A stretch of 64,000 nt of DNA from the NCBI GenBank assembly GCA_951802425.1, contig OX637795.1, positions 2,108,001 to 2,172,000 of the forward strand. The letters run 5' to 3'. Every line of letters begins with the position of its first letter. Positions within the stretch are counted from its first letter, which is position 1. Below are positions 22,027 through 33,241 of the stretch, piece by piece. Source of the stretch: Clavaria fumosa (Eukaryota; Basidiomycota; Agaricomycetes; Agaricales; Clavariaceae). Under the pieces are notes generated by a model. It did no database searches. It had not been told where the DNA came from and saw only the letters and a list, made by a program, of their open reading frames with translations. The position numbers and the translations under genes are program-made.

Positions 22027-24018
22027 ATGCGCAAAGCTCTTGACACTACCCTGGCGAAGATCAAGTCGTCTTCAGGGCCTCAGTCTCCTGCCTTCATTGG
22101 TCTCCAGAATGCTTTTGCACTTCTCAAGGAGGTTGCGGGGAAGATAGGTATACCCGGATTGCAGGAAGGTATTGGGGGATTTGTAGTTCTCCTCAATGCC
22201 ATTCAGGTGCGCGAAACATGTCATTTGTGTCAATGTCGTTGCTCGCTAATCCTCCGCACAGAAAACCTCACAGAACAGCAATGACTTGGAATCACTGGCT
22301 TGCCGCGTTCGAGACTTGCATGCAATACTGCGGGAGGCGTCCAATGGCGGCGCCCTGTCTGCGGCAATGACTGACCGTATCAACTGCTTGTCTGAGTGAG
22401 TCACTATTTCTTGGCAAAATGCTCTGCTGATCTCAGTCTCGCATGGCAGATCATGGAAGTCTGTTGGGGAGAAGGCTCAGCATATGATCAAGCGCAACAG
22501 CTTGAAGCGTGTCCTCACCCGTGACCACGATGCTCTTAAGATTACGGGCCTCATTTCTACTATCGATAACTCAATACTTCAATTCCTGGTGAGTAAGTGG
22601 CCTGTATCTTTGGACACCCTGATTGAGGTGTGGTCAAAGGTTCAAAGTACACTCGCTATTGAGTCCACACTTGGGGTAAGTTCGTGGGCCAGTTACCTTG
22701 TCCTGTGTCTCATATGATTATTTTTATCAGGAAATCAGGACAGAAATCAAGACAGAACTCAAGACAAAGCTCAATGACCACGGTGCGGTTTATTTCATAA
22801 TTTGGCCGAGGTGCTTTACTTATGTTGGGCTATGTAGCTGGTCTCAATCTGCCTCGTGCAGTCACTGCTGGCTTCAACTGCAATAATAAGCTAGTCTCGT
22901 GTCTTGATGGCACTCGGAAAGAGATTCTTGAGGAGCTTTATCAGTGGATTAGTCATAATGTTGAACACTCCCAAGAGGGCATACCCACATCCACTGACCC
23001 TTTGTGTGTCATGGGGACTCGGCAGATATTTTGGATCAATGGTGTAGCTGGGAGTGGGAAGACTACAATTGCCTACACTGTGGCCAAGTTCTGTGAGGAC
23101 AAAGGAGTCCTTGCTGCGAGCTTCTTCTGCTCTAGGGATAATGCTGATTGCAGCAATCTCAATCTGGTATTCACTACCATTGCCTATCAATTAGGACAGT
23201 TTTGTCCAGAGTTCAAAGCTGGACTTGCAGATGTTGTCAGGTCTAATCCTGATATTGTTTACTCCTCTGTCTCCTATCAGTTGGAGAAGATGATCGTCAA
23301 ACCATTTGTTGCTATGAGCAATAAGTTCCCTCCAAGTTTAGTTGTGATTGATGCTCTGGATGAATGCAAGGATGACAATTCCACCTCTACCATTCTAGCA
23401 TCATTATCCCAACACATTGAAAAATTATTCCCTTTGCAATTCCTCATCACCAGTAGACCAATTCTCCAAATCACTGGTGCTTTTCAACATCCACTTCTCA
23501 AAGATACAACGAGACCAATGATTCTTCATGAAGTCAGGTTGGATGTCATTAAAAGTGATATCCAGTATTATCTGACATGGCACCTTGAAGATATCAAGCA
23601 CAGATATCTCATTCCTGGATCCTGGCCATCCCCTACAGATGTTGAGAGTCTGACCAATATGTCCTCAGGCCTGTTCATATTTGCTGCCACTGCAGCAAGG
23701 TTCATTGATGTTGCTGATCCCAAGGGGCAACTGAGGATGCTTTTGAACACAACAACTGCTGTGGGCTCCTCTCCTCTGCAGCATCTGGATCAGTTGTATT
23801 TGCAAGTGTTGAACATTGCATTCCCTGATATTTCTGAACACCTTGGAGTCAAATTGCACTTGATTCTTGGAACTATTGCTGTCCTTCAGGATCCTCTCTC
23901 ATCAGATCAATTGGAGGACCTGCTTGAGTCAGATGTTGATGTCAATGGTTATCTTCAGAAGCTGCAGGCAATCATTACAGCTCCAAATGATGGCATTGGA
24001 GTTATAAGATTGATCCAC

Positions 24019-24323
24019 TGTCAGACTTAGTCTCACGGTTCACACAACTTAACGTAAGGTCGATGATGACGATACTAACATAAGGGGAAAAGGGTACAAG
24101 TAAGAAAGCGACGTAGTATATATAGCGAGCGGTTCGGGAGTTGCCGGCGTTCCCACGCTCGGACCCCGTGCGTCACGTGATGCATCCAGGCCCGGGTCAC
24201 GTGATTTTCCCATTATGTAAGCCACCACCCGTTCGGGTCACGTGACTCGTCCGCAAACTTCCCGCAACTCTTTTGCGATCCTTTCTTGGCCTTTCCAACC
24301 TGCTTATGTAAGCGATCCTGACA
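24019..24323 (-). repeat. 3' LTR of Gypsy A
   Basis: 305 bp, TG…CA ended. It contains a TATATATA box at 24117-24124 on the minus strand and the self-primer sequence ATGTTAGTAT (minus strand, 24081 downward). Confidence 0.97.
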
Positions 24324-24334
24324 TCACCCCCCTC

Positions 24335-27300
24335 TTAAGGCTGGGCGTCTCGACCTGCCAACTTCGCCTTGTCAGGGTATTGCTGGAAGAAGTCCCGGAG
24401 CAACAGTGCAACGTTAGTGAGGTTGCGACGAGGTTCCCAGGTGTTCTCCTCTGCAGGGTATCCTAACCACTTTACCAAATACTTCACTCCCCGTCCAACC
24501 TTCTTGACATCAAGAATTTCCTCCACCTCATACTCCAAGTGGTCATCGTCAATCGTGGGGGGTGGGGGTGGAGGCAAGTTCTGGGAAGGGAAAGAGGGAG
24601 CAATATATGGGGTGAGTAGCAACTCATTGAAAACCCGGTGAATGCGCCATGCTCGGGGGAGCTTGAGTCGGTATGCTGCTGGTCCAACCTTCTCTTCGAT
24701 GGTGAAGGGTCCAGCCCGCTTGTTGTCAAGCTTCTTGGATGGTTGATCCATTTTCAGGTTCCGGGTATCCAGCCAGACTAAGTCCCCCTTTGAGTATTCA
24801 CGACTCGGGCGCTTTCCTTTATCATAGCTAGCCTTCATCGCATCTGCCGCCTTCCCCATTGCATCCCTGGCTGCTCTTCGGGATTCCGTGAGCTTGGCCA
24901 TCCACTCGTCTGCTGCAGGGTTCACTTCAGAGGGCGGCCGGATACCACCATTCCAAGGGTGCCGGCCATACTCCAGATAGAAAGGTGTGAATCCAGTGGC
25001 TGAGTGCTCACGGTTATTGAGCGCAAATTCGGCTGTGGATAGCCACTCTGCCCAATCATCCTGCAGATGGTCAACATAGGCCCGGAGATACACTTCAACC
25101 TCCTGATTGACCCACTCTGTCTGTCCATCTGTTTGTGGGTGGAAGGCAGTGCTCGGGTTCGCCTTAACTCCAATCATCCCATAAAACTCCCTCATGAATC
25201 TGGACACAAATTGGGTTCCCCGGTCACTCACAACTTTCTGCGGGACTCCATGGTCGCGGAAGACCCGGTCTCGAAGGATCCGAGCAGCACCAAGTCCCGT
25301 GAGGTCAAGGCCAATAGCTTCGATGAGAGTTCGTTTTGTAAACTTGTCGACAATGACAAGGATCGCATTGTGACCACGTGAGAGGGGGAAAGGTCCAACA
25401 ATGTCCCAAGAGATGACTGCCCAGGGGCTCTCAGGGACAGGGTGCGGATGGAGCGGAGCGGCGCGCCTGGTACGATCAGGCTTGATTCGTTGGCATGTCT
25501 CACATCCACCTGCATACCGATTGGAATCCTTCACCATGCCCACCCACCAATAGGACCTCAGCAGAGCCGCCCTCAGTTTCCGTGGACCAGGGTGTCCTGC
25601 GATGGGGAGGTCATGCTCAAAGGTGAGCACTGCCTCACGTGCTTCCGGGGGCACCCAAGTGATTTCTGCCTTCCGCCAGAGTCCCATCCGATCTCTCGTC
25701 CACTCATCATCAAGCTCCTCCGGCTTCTGCACATATACCGCACTGTTTTTCTGGAGTAGCGTCTCCATCTCCGATGTGAATGATGTGCGGGTCTCAGCCT
25801 CTGGGAAGACCTGTACTGGTGCATCCTCCTCCACCATCTCTCCATAATCTGGCCTCCGTGAGAGTGCATCCGCTTTCGTGTTTGACTTCCCAGTACGGTA
25901 CTTGATCTCGAAGTCAAAGCACTGGAGCTCTCCAACCCAACGGACCTGCCTCGGTTTCAACTTCTGGGGCTTCCGGAAGTACTGGAGGTTAGCATGGTCC
26001 GTCCAGATTTCGATAGTCTCTTCCACCCCAATCAGGTAAGCCCGCCACTCGCGTAGTGCCTGGATTACAGCCAGGAACTCCTTGTCGTACACATCGTAAT
26101 TCTTCTCAGCTGCAGTGAGGGCTTTGGAGATGTAGTCTACAACTCTCCAAGTCCCATCCACCTGCTGCTGTGAGAGAACTCCTCCAGTCGCCAAGTTGCT
26201 CGCATCTGTTTCTACCTTCCATCTCCCTTTGTCTTGTGGTAGAGCCAAGACCGGGGCTGATACTAGTGCCAGGCAGAGATCTTGGAAGGCTGCTTCCTCC
26301 TCCTCCTCCCATCTCCACGGGACTTTCCCTGTCAGCCGGAAGAGTGGTTTTGCCCAGGCAGAGAGATTTGGGATGTGCCGGCGGAGGTAGTTCAGCATCC
26401 TGTTGAATCTTTGTACTTCTTTCACATTTTTCGGTCTGGGCCAGTTACGGATCGCCGCGCCTTTAGCTGGGTCATGCTCTAGACGGTTGTGGGAGATCTT
26501 CATCCCCAGGAAGAAAACCTCACTCTTCTCGAACTCGCACTTGCTGAGTCTGAGACATAGGCCATTCTCCCCAAACTTCTTCAAGACCCGATCCATCCAA
26601 TACCGATGTGTAGCCAAATCCTCTGCAAACACTATAACATCATCGACATAGGCTCGGACATGCCCCCCTGCAATCTCTTCTCTCAGCACATGGTTCATGA
26701 AGCGCTGGAAGGTTGCAGGCACATTCTGCAGCCCAAACCACATAACTGCCGGTTCGAAGAGTCCACGAGGCGTTAGGAAAGCACAGCGGTGCTGATGTTC
26801 TGGCCAGACCTGCATCAATGGGAAACCTCCCTTCGCATCAATCTTGGAATAGATGGTCGCCCCCTTTAACACATCCACAGTGTCTCGTATGAGGGGGAGG
26901 GGGTACTTGTCTTTGATTAGATACGAGTTCAGCCTAGAGTAATCGATAATCGGCCGCAGCTTGTCCTTCTCACATTTGAAGAAGAAGGGGCTTGCGTACG
27001 GGGACTTCGAAGGTCGGATTCGTCCAGAAGCTAGCTGCTCATCCACCCAGCGATTCATTTCCACCATCTCTTCTCGCGTCAGAGAGTATAGCTTAGAGGA
27101 GAGGTGTCCAGGGTCTGTTTTAAACTCGATTTTGATATCAAAGTCAGGGCGGGAGCGGGGGAGCTCATCCCACTTTGCTTCACTAAAAACCAAAGGGTAG
27201 CGGCTGGGCCAATCAGGGGTAGGGCCAGTGTTGGGAAAATGGGTGTCCGGGATACTGGCCAAGGCCAGGGTACTCGCTTTTGGTGGACCTGAGGGTCGAA

Positions 27301-27958
27301 CAGGGGACCGGTGGCTGTGTGGGGAGGAGGCACAGGAGTTGGGGCAGCGGGTGAGCCTTACTTCAGCTTTCACCCAGTCAATCTCTGGATTATGACGCTT
27401 TAGCCAATCATGCCCAAGGATCGCCATGTGGGACTGAGTCTTCCCTAGCAGGAAGTGGATCCGCTCCTGGTGGTCGCCAACCGTCACAAGCAGCTCCATC
27501 CCATACCGGATCTTACCATCTCTGTTCTGTGTTCCATCCACATTATACATGGTGATTGGATTCAGCAAGGGAGATGGTTCCAATCCCACTTTTTTCGCCC
27601 ACTCCAAGTCCATAAAGCAGTTGGTGCAGCCTGAGTCGACAAGGGCTTTTGTAGTTGCCCCTTTGCCAGTGCTGAGAGCCTCCAGGTGCACCTGGATGGA
27701 GAGCTCTCGGGGCATACGCAATAGGGTGTCCTTCAGCACCTCTGCAAGGTGCTTTGTTGGCTCCACTTGGCTGCTAGTCCCCTTTTCTCTTTTCGGTATT
27801 TCACTTTTAGCGGTTTCCGTTTCCGCTTTGTCCTTCACCTCAGCCCCAATCCGGGTGTGTCTCCGCTGCAAGATAGTGTATTTTGGGATACTAGCTGCAG
27901 GTACAGGGACGGGAGGGGGGCTGGGATATCTACTCCTGAGACTCCAGTTCGGACTCAC
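24335..27958 (-). CDS. pol: Gypsy A Pol polyprotein (PR-RT-RH-IN-chromodomain)
   Basis: About 1207 codons, uninterrupted. Protease: ALVDSGCTNCFMD. Reverse transcriptase: KDKLRPIIDYSRLN, IYSKIDAKGGFPLMQV, YVDDVIVFAED. RNase H: WKVETDASNLATGG and the distal DHANLQYF. Integrase: zinc part GHPGPRKLR…CETCQRIKP, core ISWDIVGPFPLSRG, VVSDRGTQF and NREHSATGFTPF with the DDE acids, then GPFTIEEKVGPAAYRLKLP. Chromodomain at the C-terminus: YEVEEILDV…VKYLVKWLGYPAEENTWEP, which in chromoviruses steers integration to modified chromatin. The frame overlaps the Gag stop by a few bases in the -1 frame and begins without an ATG, so expression probably needs frameshifting or reinitiation. No canonical slippery heptamer is visible at the overlap. 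Confidence 0.95.
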   Translation of the reverse strand: MSPNWSLRSRYPSPPPVPVPAASIPKYTILQRRHTRIGAEVKDKAETETAKSEIPKREKGTSSQVEPTKHLAEVLKDTLLRMPRELSIQVHLEALSTGKGATTKALVDSGCTNCFMDLEWAKKVGLEPSPLLNPITMYNVDGTQNRDGKIRYGMELLVTVGDHQERIHFLLGKTQSHMAILGHDWLKRHNPEIDWVKAEVRLTRCPNSCASSPHSHRSPVRPSGPPKASTLALASIPDTHFPNTGPTPDWPSRYPLVFSEAKWDELPRSRPDFDIKIEFKTDPGHLSSKLYSLTREEMVEMNRWVDEQLASGRIRPSKSPYASPFFFKCEKDKLRPIIDYSRLNSYLIKDKYPLPLIRDTVDVLKGATIYSKIDAKGGFPLMQVWPEHQHRCAFLTPRGLFEPAVMWFGLQNVPATFQRFMNHVLREEIAGGHVRAYVDDVIVFAEDLATHRYWMDRVLKKFGENGLCLRLSKCEFEKSEVFFLGMKISHNRLEHDPAKGAAIRNWPRPKNVKEVQRFNRMLNYLRRHIPNLSAWAKPLFRLTGKVPWRWEEEEEAAFQDLCLALVSAPVLALPQDKGRWKVETDASNLATGGVLSQQQVDGTWRVVDYISKALTAAEKNYDVYDKEFLAVIQALREWRAYLIGVEETIEIWTDHANLQYFRKPQKLKPRQVRWVGELQCFDFEIKYRTGKSNTKADALSRRPDYGEMVEEDAPVQVFPEAETRTSFTSEMETLLQKNSAVYVQKPEELDDEWTRDRMGLWRKAEITWVPPEAREAVLTFEHDLPIAGHPGPRKLRAALLRSYWWVGMVKDSNRYAGGCETCQRIKPDRTRRAAPLHPHPVPESPWAVISWDIVGPFPLSRGHNAILVIVDKFTKRTLIEAIGLDLTGLGAARILRDRVFRDHGVPQKVVSDRGTQFVSRFMREFYGMIGVKANPSTAFHPQTDGQTEWVNQEVEVYLRAYVDHLQDDWAEWLSTAEFALNNREHSATGFTPFYLEYGRHPWNGGIRPPSEVNPAADEWMAKLTESRRAARDAMGKAADAMKASYDKGKRPSREYSKGDLVWLDTRNLKMDQPSKKLDNKRAGPFTIEEKVGPAAYRLKLPRAWRIHRVFNELLLTPYIAPSFPSQNLPPPPPPTIDDDHLEYEVEEILDVKKVGRGVKYLVKWLGYPAEENTWEPRRNLTNVALLLRDFFQQYPDKAKLAGRDAQP

Positions 27959-28956
27959 TGGGCCTCGTCTCCAAAATCCGGCTCTTCAACAGGAGCCCTC
28001 TTCTCTCTCTCGAGCAAATCCAGGCGGTCTCGGAGCAGTGCGATCTCGTTCTCATAGTCCTCTGCACTACGTGCCTGGCTTTCCACGGCGCGGATCTGCG
28101 GCCTCGGGATCTGCGGACGTGTGTCCTGGAGCTGGCAATCTCTCACCATGTGACCAGCTTGGCCACATCGGAAGCAGGTGCGCAACACTCCAGGGGCACG
28201 GGCACGATCCACCACCATGGCGTCACCGGCATTGGTGGGACGCGGCATGGTGGGAGGGGCAGGGGTGCGGGCCAGAGGCTGGGCCAGGAAGGGACGGGGG
28301 GCTGGGGCGAAGCGGGTTTGTTGAGGGAGGGGGCGGCTGGTTGCGGGCAGAGCAGGACGCACAGAGTTCTGTTGTGCGATGACTCCGTTGAGGCGATGCT
28401 GCTGAGCGTCTAGCTTTTCGGCAAGTGCCTTCCACTGCACGTAGGTCTCTGGCATTGGCAAAACACCATAGACCTTTCCCACTAGCCTCCTGCTCAGATT
28501 CGACTCCAGCCAATGGACCAGGATGTCCGAATTGGCCACTTCTGTCATCCCCGCTCTTCGGAACATTGTTTCGAACTTTGCGAAGAACTCAGGTGCTGTC
28601 ATGACACCCTGTTTGAACTTCGCAATATCTGCGAGGGCAGTTGCATGGTCGTTCGGGTCATCGAATGCTCGCTTCATCTCTTCCACAAATTCTGCCCAGG
28701 TTCCAACCTCGTTGTTACCCAGGATTTCCTCTCCCTTCACATTTGCCCATTCTGCGGCAAACCCCTCGCCAGTAATTTTGCTGAGGGTGTAGAGGACCTT
28801 TGCCAGGTCCGTGGCATAGATTATCGGATTCGCCATAAACAGGAGGCGGAGCGACCGGAGGAATGTACGGAAATTTCTTTTTTGCCCATCAAATGGGGCA
28901 ACGACTAAATCCAGCCTCGTGGCATGGACTTCAGGCGGGGCGACGTGGTCAGCCAT
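27955..28956 (-). CDS. gag: Gypsy A Gag
   Basis: About 333 residues from ATG 28956 to TGA 27955-27957. It has the capsid-like retrotransposon Gag fold region (FDGQKRNFRTFLRSLRLLF, WAEFVEEMKRAFDD, EFFAKFETMFRRAGM, VHWLESNLSRRLVGKVYG) and a CCHC zinc knuckle, CFRCGQAGHMVRDC, near residue 260. A short coiled-coil-like tail follows. Intact. Confidence 0.95.
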   Translation of the reverse strand: MADHVAPPEVHATRLDLVVAPFDGQKRNFRTFLRSLRLLFMANPIIYATDLAKVLYTLSKITGEGFAAEWANVKGEEILGNNEVGTWAEFVEEMKRAFDDPNDHATALADIAKFKQGVMTAPEFFAKFETMFRRAGMTEVANSDILVHWLESNLSRRLVGKVYGVLPMPETYVQWKALAEKLDAQQHRLNGVIAQQNSVRPALPATSRPLPQQTRFAPAPRPFLAQPLARTPAPPTMPRPTNAGDAMVVDRARAPGVLRTCFRCGQAGHMVRDCQLQDTRPQIPRPQIRAVESQARSAEDYENEIALLRDRLDLLEREKRAPVEEPDFGDEAQ

Positions 28957-29609
28957 CACAGACCCTGGTGGTGGTGATGGGGTTTCGGGGACGTCGGTAA
29001 CAGGGGAATCGGGGGGGAGCTGGGCTCGACCCGGTCTCGGACGCAGACGCTGTAAATAGAATTCCGGGCCTTGGGCACTCAGGATTTCTTCGATCTCTTA
29101 GCAGTCCTGTCCTCTCAGGCTGCTCTCTATGTATCTAGGTACTTATAGAACTCTTATTCTATAAAACTTGTTGCTAGCGTGGGGCCCGAATGGTGTCCCA
29201 GGTGGTCACTCCACAACTCCTAGTGAGTTGCCCGTGTGCCCTTCTGACAATGGTCACAGAGCAAGGGCCCTGTCCACTGGACCAGGAAACTACAGAAAAA
29301 CTATGTATAGGGCCTTTCCGTGCCCTGTACACTACACGATTCACTGGTACGTAGCTGTAAAGCAAAGTTCCGGGCCTTTGGCACTCGGTGTCTCTTGGGG
29401 AGGGTCACAGTAGACTTCCTCCGGGTCTGGTCACGTGTATCTACACACAGTAAAAATTTCACACGGTTCTGTTGCACACCGTGGGCAGGGTAAAGAGAAA
29501 GAGGATGAGGGGGATAAGCTGTCACAGAGTGTGACAGTTTGAGATAGGGGTCCAGGCTAGCCGGGTTAGGACACGGGGCTAGGGCAGACAGGGGTTGATG
29601 TTAGTATTG
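28957..29609 (-). other. Gypsy A 5' leader
   Basis: A 650-bp untranslated leader lies between the primer-binding site and the gag ATG. No ORF of note; it is expected to hold the packaging signal. Confidence 0.6.
29598..29609 (-). promoter_or_regulatory. Self-primer binding site of Gypsy A
   Basis: Minus strand, 2 nt inside the 5' LTR: ATACTAACAT is the exact complement of ATGTTAGTAT in the LTR R region, which starts 36-43 nt downstream of the TATA box. No tRNA 3' end matches by eye. This is the Tf1-type arrangement. Confidence 0.8.
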
Positions 29610-29914
29610 TGTCAGACTTAGTCTCACGGTTCACACAACTTAACGTAAGGTCGATGATGACGATACTAACATAAGGGGAAAAGGGTACAAGTAAGAAAGC
29701 GACGTAGTATATATAGCGAGCGGTTCGGGAGTTGCCGGCGTTCCCACGCTCGGACCCCGTGCGTCACGTGATGCGTCCAGGCCCGGGTCACGTGATTTTC
29801 CCATTATGTAAGCCACCACCCGTTCGGGTCACGTGACTCGTCCGCAAACTTCCCGCAACTCTTTTGCGATCCTTTCTTGGCCTTTCCAACCTGCTTATGT
29901 AAGCGATCCTGACA
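29610..29914 (-). repeat. 5' LTR of Gypsy A
   Basis: 305 bp, one substitution from its partner. TATA box at 29708-29715 and predicted transcript start near 29672, both on the minus strand. Confidence 0.97.
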
Positions 29915-30601
29915 TCCACCCATCATTCTTTGACTTCATTGTAGACCCTACTAGATGCCACAACATGCAGTTTGGAGTTGATCTTGAAGAGCAACACACC
30001 ATCATGGCTGAGAAATGCCTGATTATGATGAAAAGGCTGAAGAAGGATATTTGTGGCATGAGAGACCCCACCAAGTTCAACCATGAGGTGCCAGATCTCC
30101 CAGAGATGATATCAAAACATATCTCAAGCAGCCTGCAGTATGCATGTAGATATTGGGGCATGCATGTTTGCAGTGGCAAGCTTTCAAGCAATGTATTACA
30201 GCTTCTGGGACATTTCTGCTCAAATCATTTACTACACTGGATAGAGGTCTGCAGTCTCCTTGGGAATCTGAGAAATGCATTGCAAATGTTGGTATCTGTG
30301 CATGCCTATCTTTCAGTAAGTGGTTGTTCTTATTAAGTGAGGTTCACAAAACTAACATGTGGTCTTGAAATAGATGAATAATGATATGAATATTGTCTCA
30401 GCCCTATTATCTGATGGTGAGAGATTGATCCAAGAGTTCTTTCCAGCCATCAGTGTGTCTGCATTGCAAGTGTATTTTACAGCTTTGCCCTTCACCCCAA
30501 TTGGCACTGAAATATACAATACCTACAATAAGCAGATGGAGGGAGCAGTGTTGGTGCAAGGGGAATTACCAAAACAATGGGGTGTATGTGTACAAGTCAT
30601 G

Positions 30602-33241
30602 GAGGGCCATTCTGGAGACATCAACTCAGTGTTATTCTCTCCAAATGGTACAAGGATAGTTTCAGGGTCTTCAGACAGGACAGTGAGAGTGTGGGATGCA
30701 GTCACTGGTGCTCATCTGCAGACACTTGAGAGCAATTCTGATGAGGTTATATCAGTGTCATTCTCTCCAGATGGCAAAAGGATAGTATCAGGGTCTTATG
30801 ACAGGACAGTGAGAGTGTGGGATGCAGTCACTGGTGCTCAACTGCAGACACTTGAGGGCCATTCTGCAAGCATCAGATCAGTGTCATTCTCTCCAGATGG
30901 CAAAAGGATAGTTTCAGGGTCTGATGACAGGACAGTGGGAGTGTGGGATGCAGTCACTGGTGCTCATCTGCAGACCCTTGTGGGCCATTCTGATTGGGTC
31001 AGATCAGTGTCATTCTCTCCAAATGGCAAAAGGATAGTTTCAGGGTCTTATGACAGGACAGTGAGAGTGTGGGATGCAGTCACTGGTGCTCATCTGCAGA
31101 CACTTGAGGGTCATTCTGCAAGCATCAGATCAGTGTCATTCTCTCCAGATGGCAAAAGGATAGTTTCAGGGTCTTATGACAGGACAGTGAGAGTGTGGGA
31201 TGCAGTCACTAGTGCTCAACTGCAGACAATTGAAGGCCATTTTGGTTGGGTCAGATCAGTGTCATTCTCTCCAGATGGCAAAAGGATAGTTTCAGGGTCT
31301 TATGACAGTACAGTGAGAGTGTGGGATACAGTCACTGGTGCTCATCTGCAGACACTTGAGGGCCATTCTGCAAGCATCAGATCAGTGTCATTCTCTCCAG
31401 ATGGCAGAAGGATAGTTTCAGGGTCTGATGACAGGACAGTGAGAGTGTGGGATGCAGTCACTGGTGCTCAACTGCAGACACTTGAGGGTCATTCAGCAAG
31501 CATCAGATCAGTGTTATTCTCTCCAGATGGCAAAGGGATAGTTTCAGGGTCATATGACAGGGCAGTGAGTGTGTTGGATGCAGTCACTGGTGCTCAACTG
31601 CAGACAATTGAAGGCTATCCTGATTGGGTCAGATCAGTGTCATTCTCTCCAGATGGCAAAAGGATAGTTTCAGGGTCTGATGACAGGACAGTGAAAGTGT
31701 GGGATGCAGTCACTGGTGCTCATCTGCAGACACTTGAGGGCCATTCTAATGAGGTCATATCAGTGTCATTCTCTCCAGATGGCAAAAGGATAGTATCAGG
31801 GTCTCATGACAGGACAATGAAAGTGTGGGATGCAGTCACTAGTGCTCATCTACAGACACTTGAGGGTCATTCTGCAAGCATCAGATCAGTGTCATTCTCT
31901 CCAGATGGCAAAAGGATGGTTTCAGGGTCTGATGACAGGACAGTGAGAGTGTGGGATGCAGTCACTGGTGCTCATCTGCAGACCCTTGTGGGCCATTCTG
32001 ATTGGGTCAGATCAGTGTCATTCTCTCCAAATGGCAAAAGGATAGTTTCAGGGTCTTATGACAGAACATTGAGAATGTGGGATGCAGTCACTGGTGCTCA
32101 TCTGCAGACACTTGAGGGCCATTCTGCAAGCATCAAATCAGTGTCATTCTCTCCAGATGGCAAAAGGATAGTTTCAGGGTCTGATGACAGGACAGTGAGA
32201 GTGTGGGATGCAGTCACTGGTGCTCATCTGCAGACAATTGAGGGCCATTCTGGTTGGGTCAGATCAGTGTCATTCTCTCCAGATGGCAAAAGGATAGTTT
32301 CAGGGTCTTATGACAGGACAGTGAGAGTGTGGGATGCAGTCACTGGTACTCACCTGCAGACAATTGAAGGCCATTCTGGTTGGGTCAGATCAGTGTCATT
32401 CTCTCCAGATGGCAAAAGGATAGTTTCAGGATCTTCAGACAGTACAGTGAGAGTGTGGGATGCAGTCACTGGTGCTCATCTGCAGACACTTGAGGGTCAT
32501 TCTGCAAGCAACAGATCAGTGTCATTCTCTCCAGATGGCAAAATGATAGTTTCAGGGTCTTATGACAGGACAGTGAAAGTGTGGGATGCAGTCACGGGTG
32601 CTCATCTGCAGACACTTGAAGGTCATTCAGCAAGCATCAGATCAGTGTCATTCTCTCCAGATGGCAAAAGGATAGTTTCAGGGTCTGATGACAGGACAGT
32701 GAAAGTGTGGGATGCAGTCACTGGTGCTCATCTGCAGACACTTGAGGGCCATTCTGATGAGGTCATCTCAGTGTCATTCTCTCCAGGTGGCAAAAGGATA
32801 GTTTCAGGGTCTTATGACAGGACAATGAAAGTGTGGGATGCAGTCACTGGTGCTCATCTGCAGACACTTGAGGGTCATTCTGCAAGCATCAGATCAGTGT
32901 CATTCTCTGCAGATGGCAATAAGATAGTGTCAGGGTCTTATGACAGGACAGTGAGAGTGTGGGATGCAGTCACTGGTGCTCATCTGCAGACCCTTGTGGG
33001 CCATTCTGATTGGGTCAGATCAGTATCATTCTCTCCAAATGGCAAAAGGATAGTTTCAGGGTCTTATGACAGGACAGTGAGAGTGTGGGATGCAGTCACT
33101 GGTGCTCATCTGCAAACACTTGAGGGTCATTCTGCAAGCATCAGATCAATGTCATTCTCTCCAGATGGTCAAAGGATAGTTTCAAGGTCTTCAGACATGA
33201 CAGTGAGAGTGTGGGATGCAGCCACTGGTGCCCCTCTGCAG
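30602..33241 (+). repeat. 21 WD40 repeats, 126 bp each
   Basis: From the first GHS codon (near 30605) to the last (near 33125) is 2520 bp, exactly 20 periods of 126 bp. The unit is 42 residues with consensus SVSFSPDGKRIVSGS-x-DRTV-(R/K)-VWDAVTGA-(H/Q)-LQT. Variation concentrates at the x position (Y, D, S, H), at the residue pair after LQ(T/I)-(E/V) and at the triplet before the next unit (ASI, DWV, GWV, DEV, NEV). Three seven-bladed propellers would use exactly 21 units. Confidence 0.95.

Larger units (their letters stand above)
24019..29914 (-). mobile_element. Gypsy A: complete young chromovirus LTR retrotransposon
   Basis: It has 305-bp LTRs (24019-24323 and 29610-29914) beginning TGTCAG and ending CTGACA, flanked by the 5-bp duplication TCCAC (24014-24018 and 29915-29919). 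The LTRs differ at one base (A/G at about 24182/29773, a CpG site). Gag and Pol are both open. A purine tract (AAGAGGGGGGTGA read on the minus strand) abuts the 3' LTR at 24324. Order Gag, PR, RT, RNase H, IN, chromodomain places it in Ty3/Gypsy chromoviruses. It is probably still mobile or very recently so. Confidence 0.97.

Noticed and set aside
26106..26406. Plus-strand ORFs inside Gypsy A pol
   Set aside because: Antisense shadows of the intact 1207-codon Pol frame.
30602..33241. CRISPR-like regularly spaced repeats
   Set aside because: The period is 126 bp with no unique spacers and it encodes WD40 units in frame; this is a eukaryotic genome.
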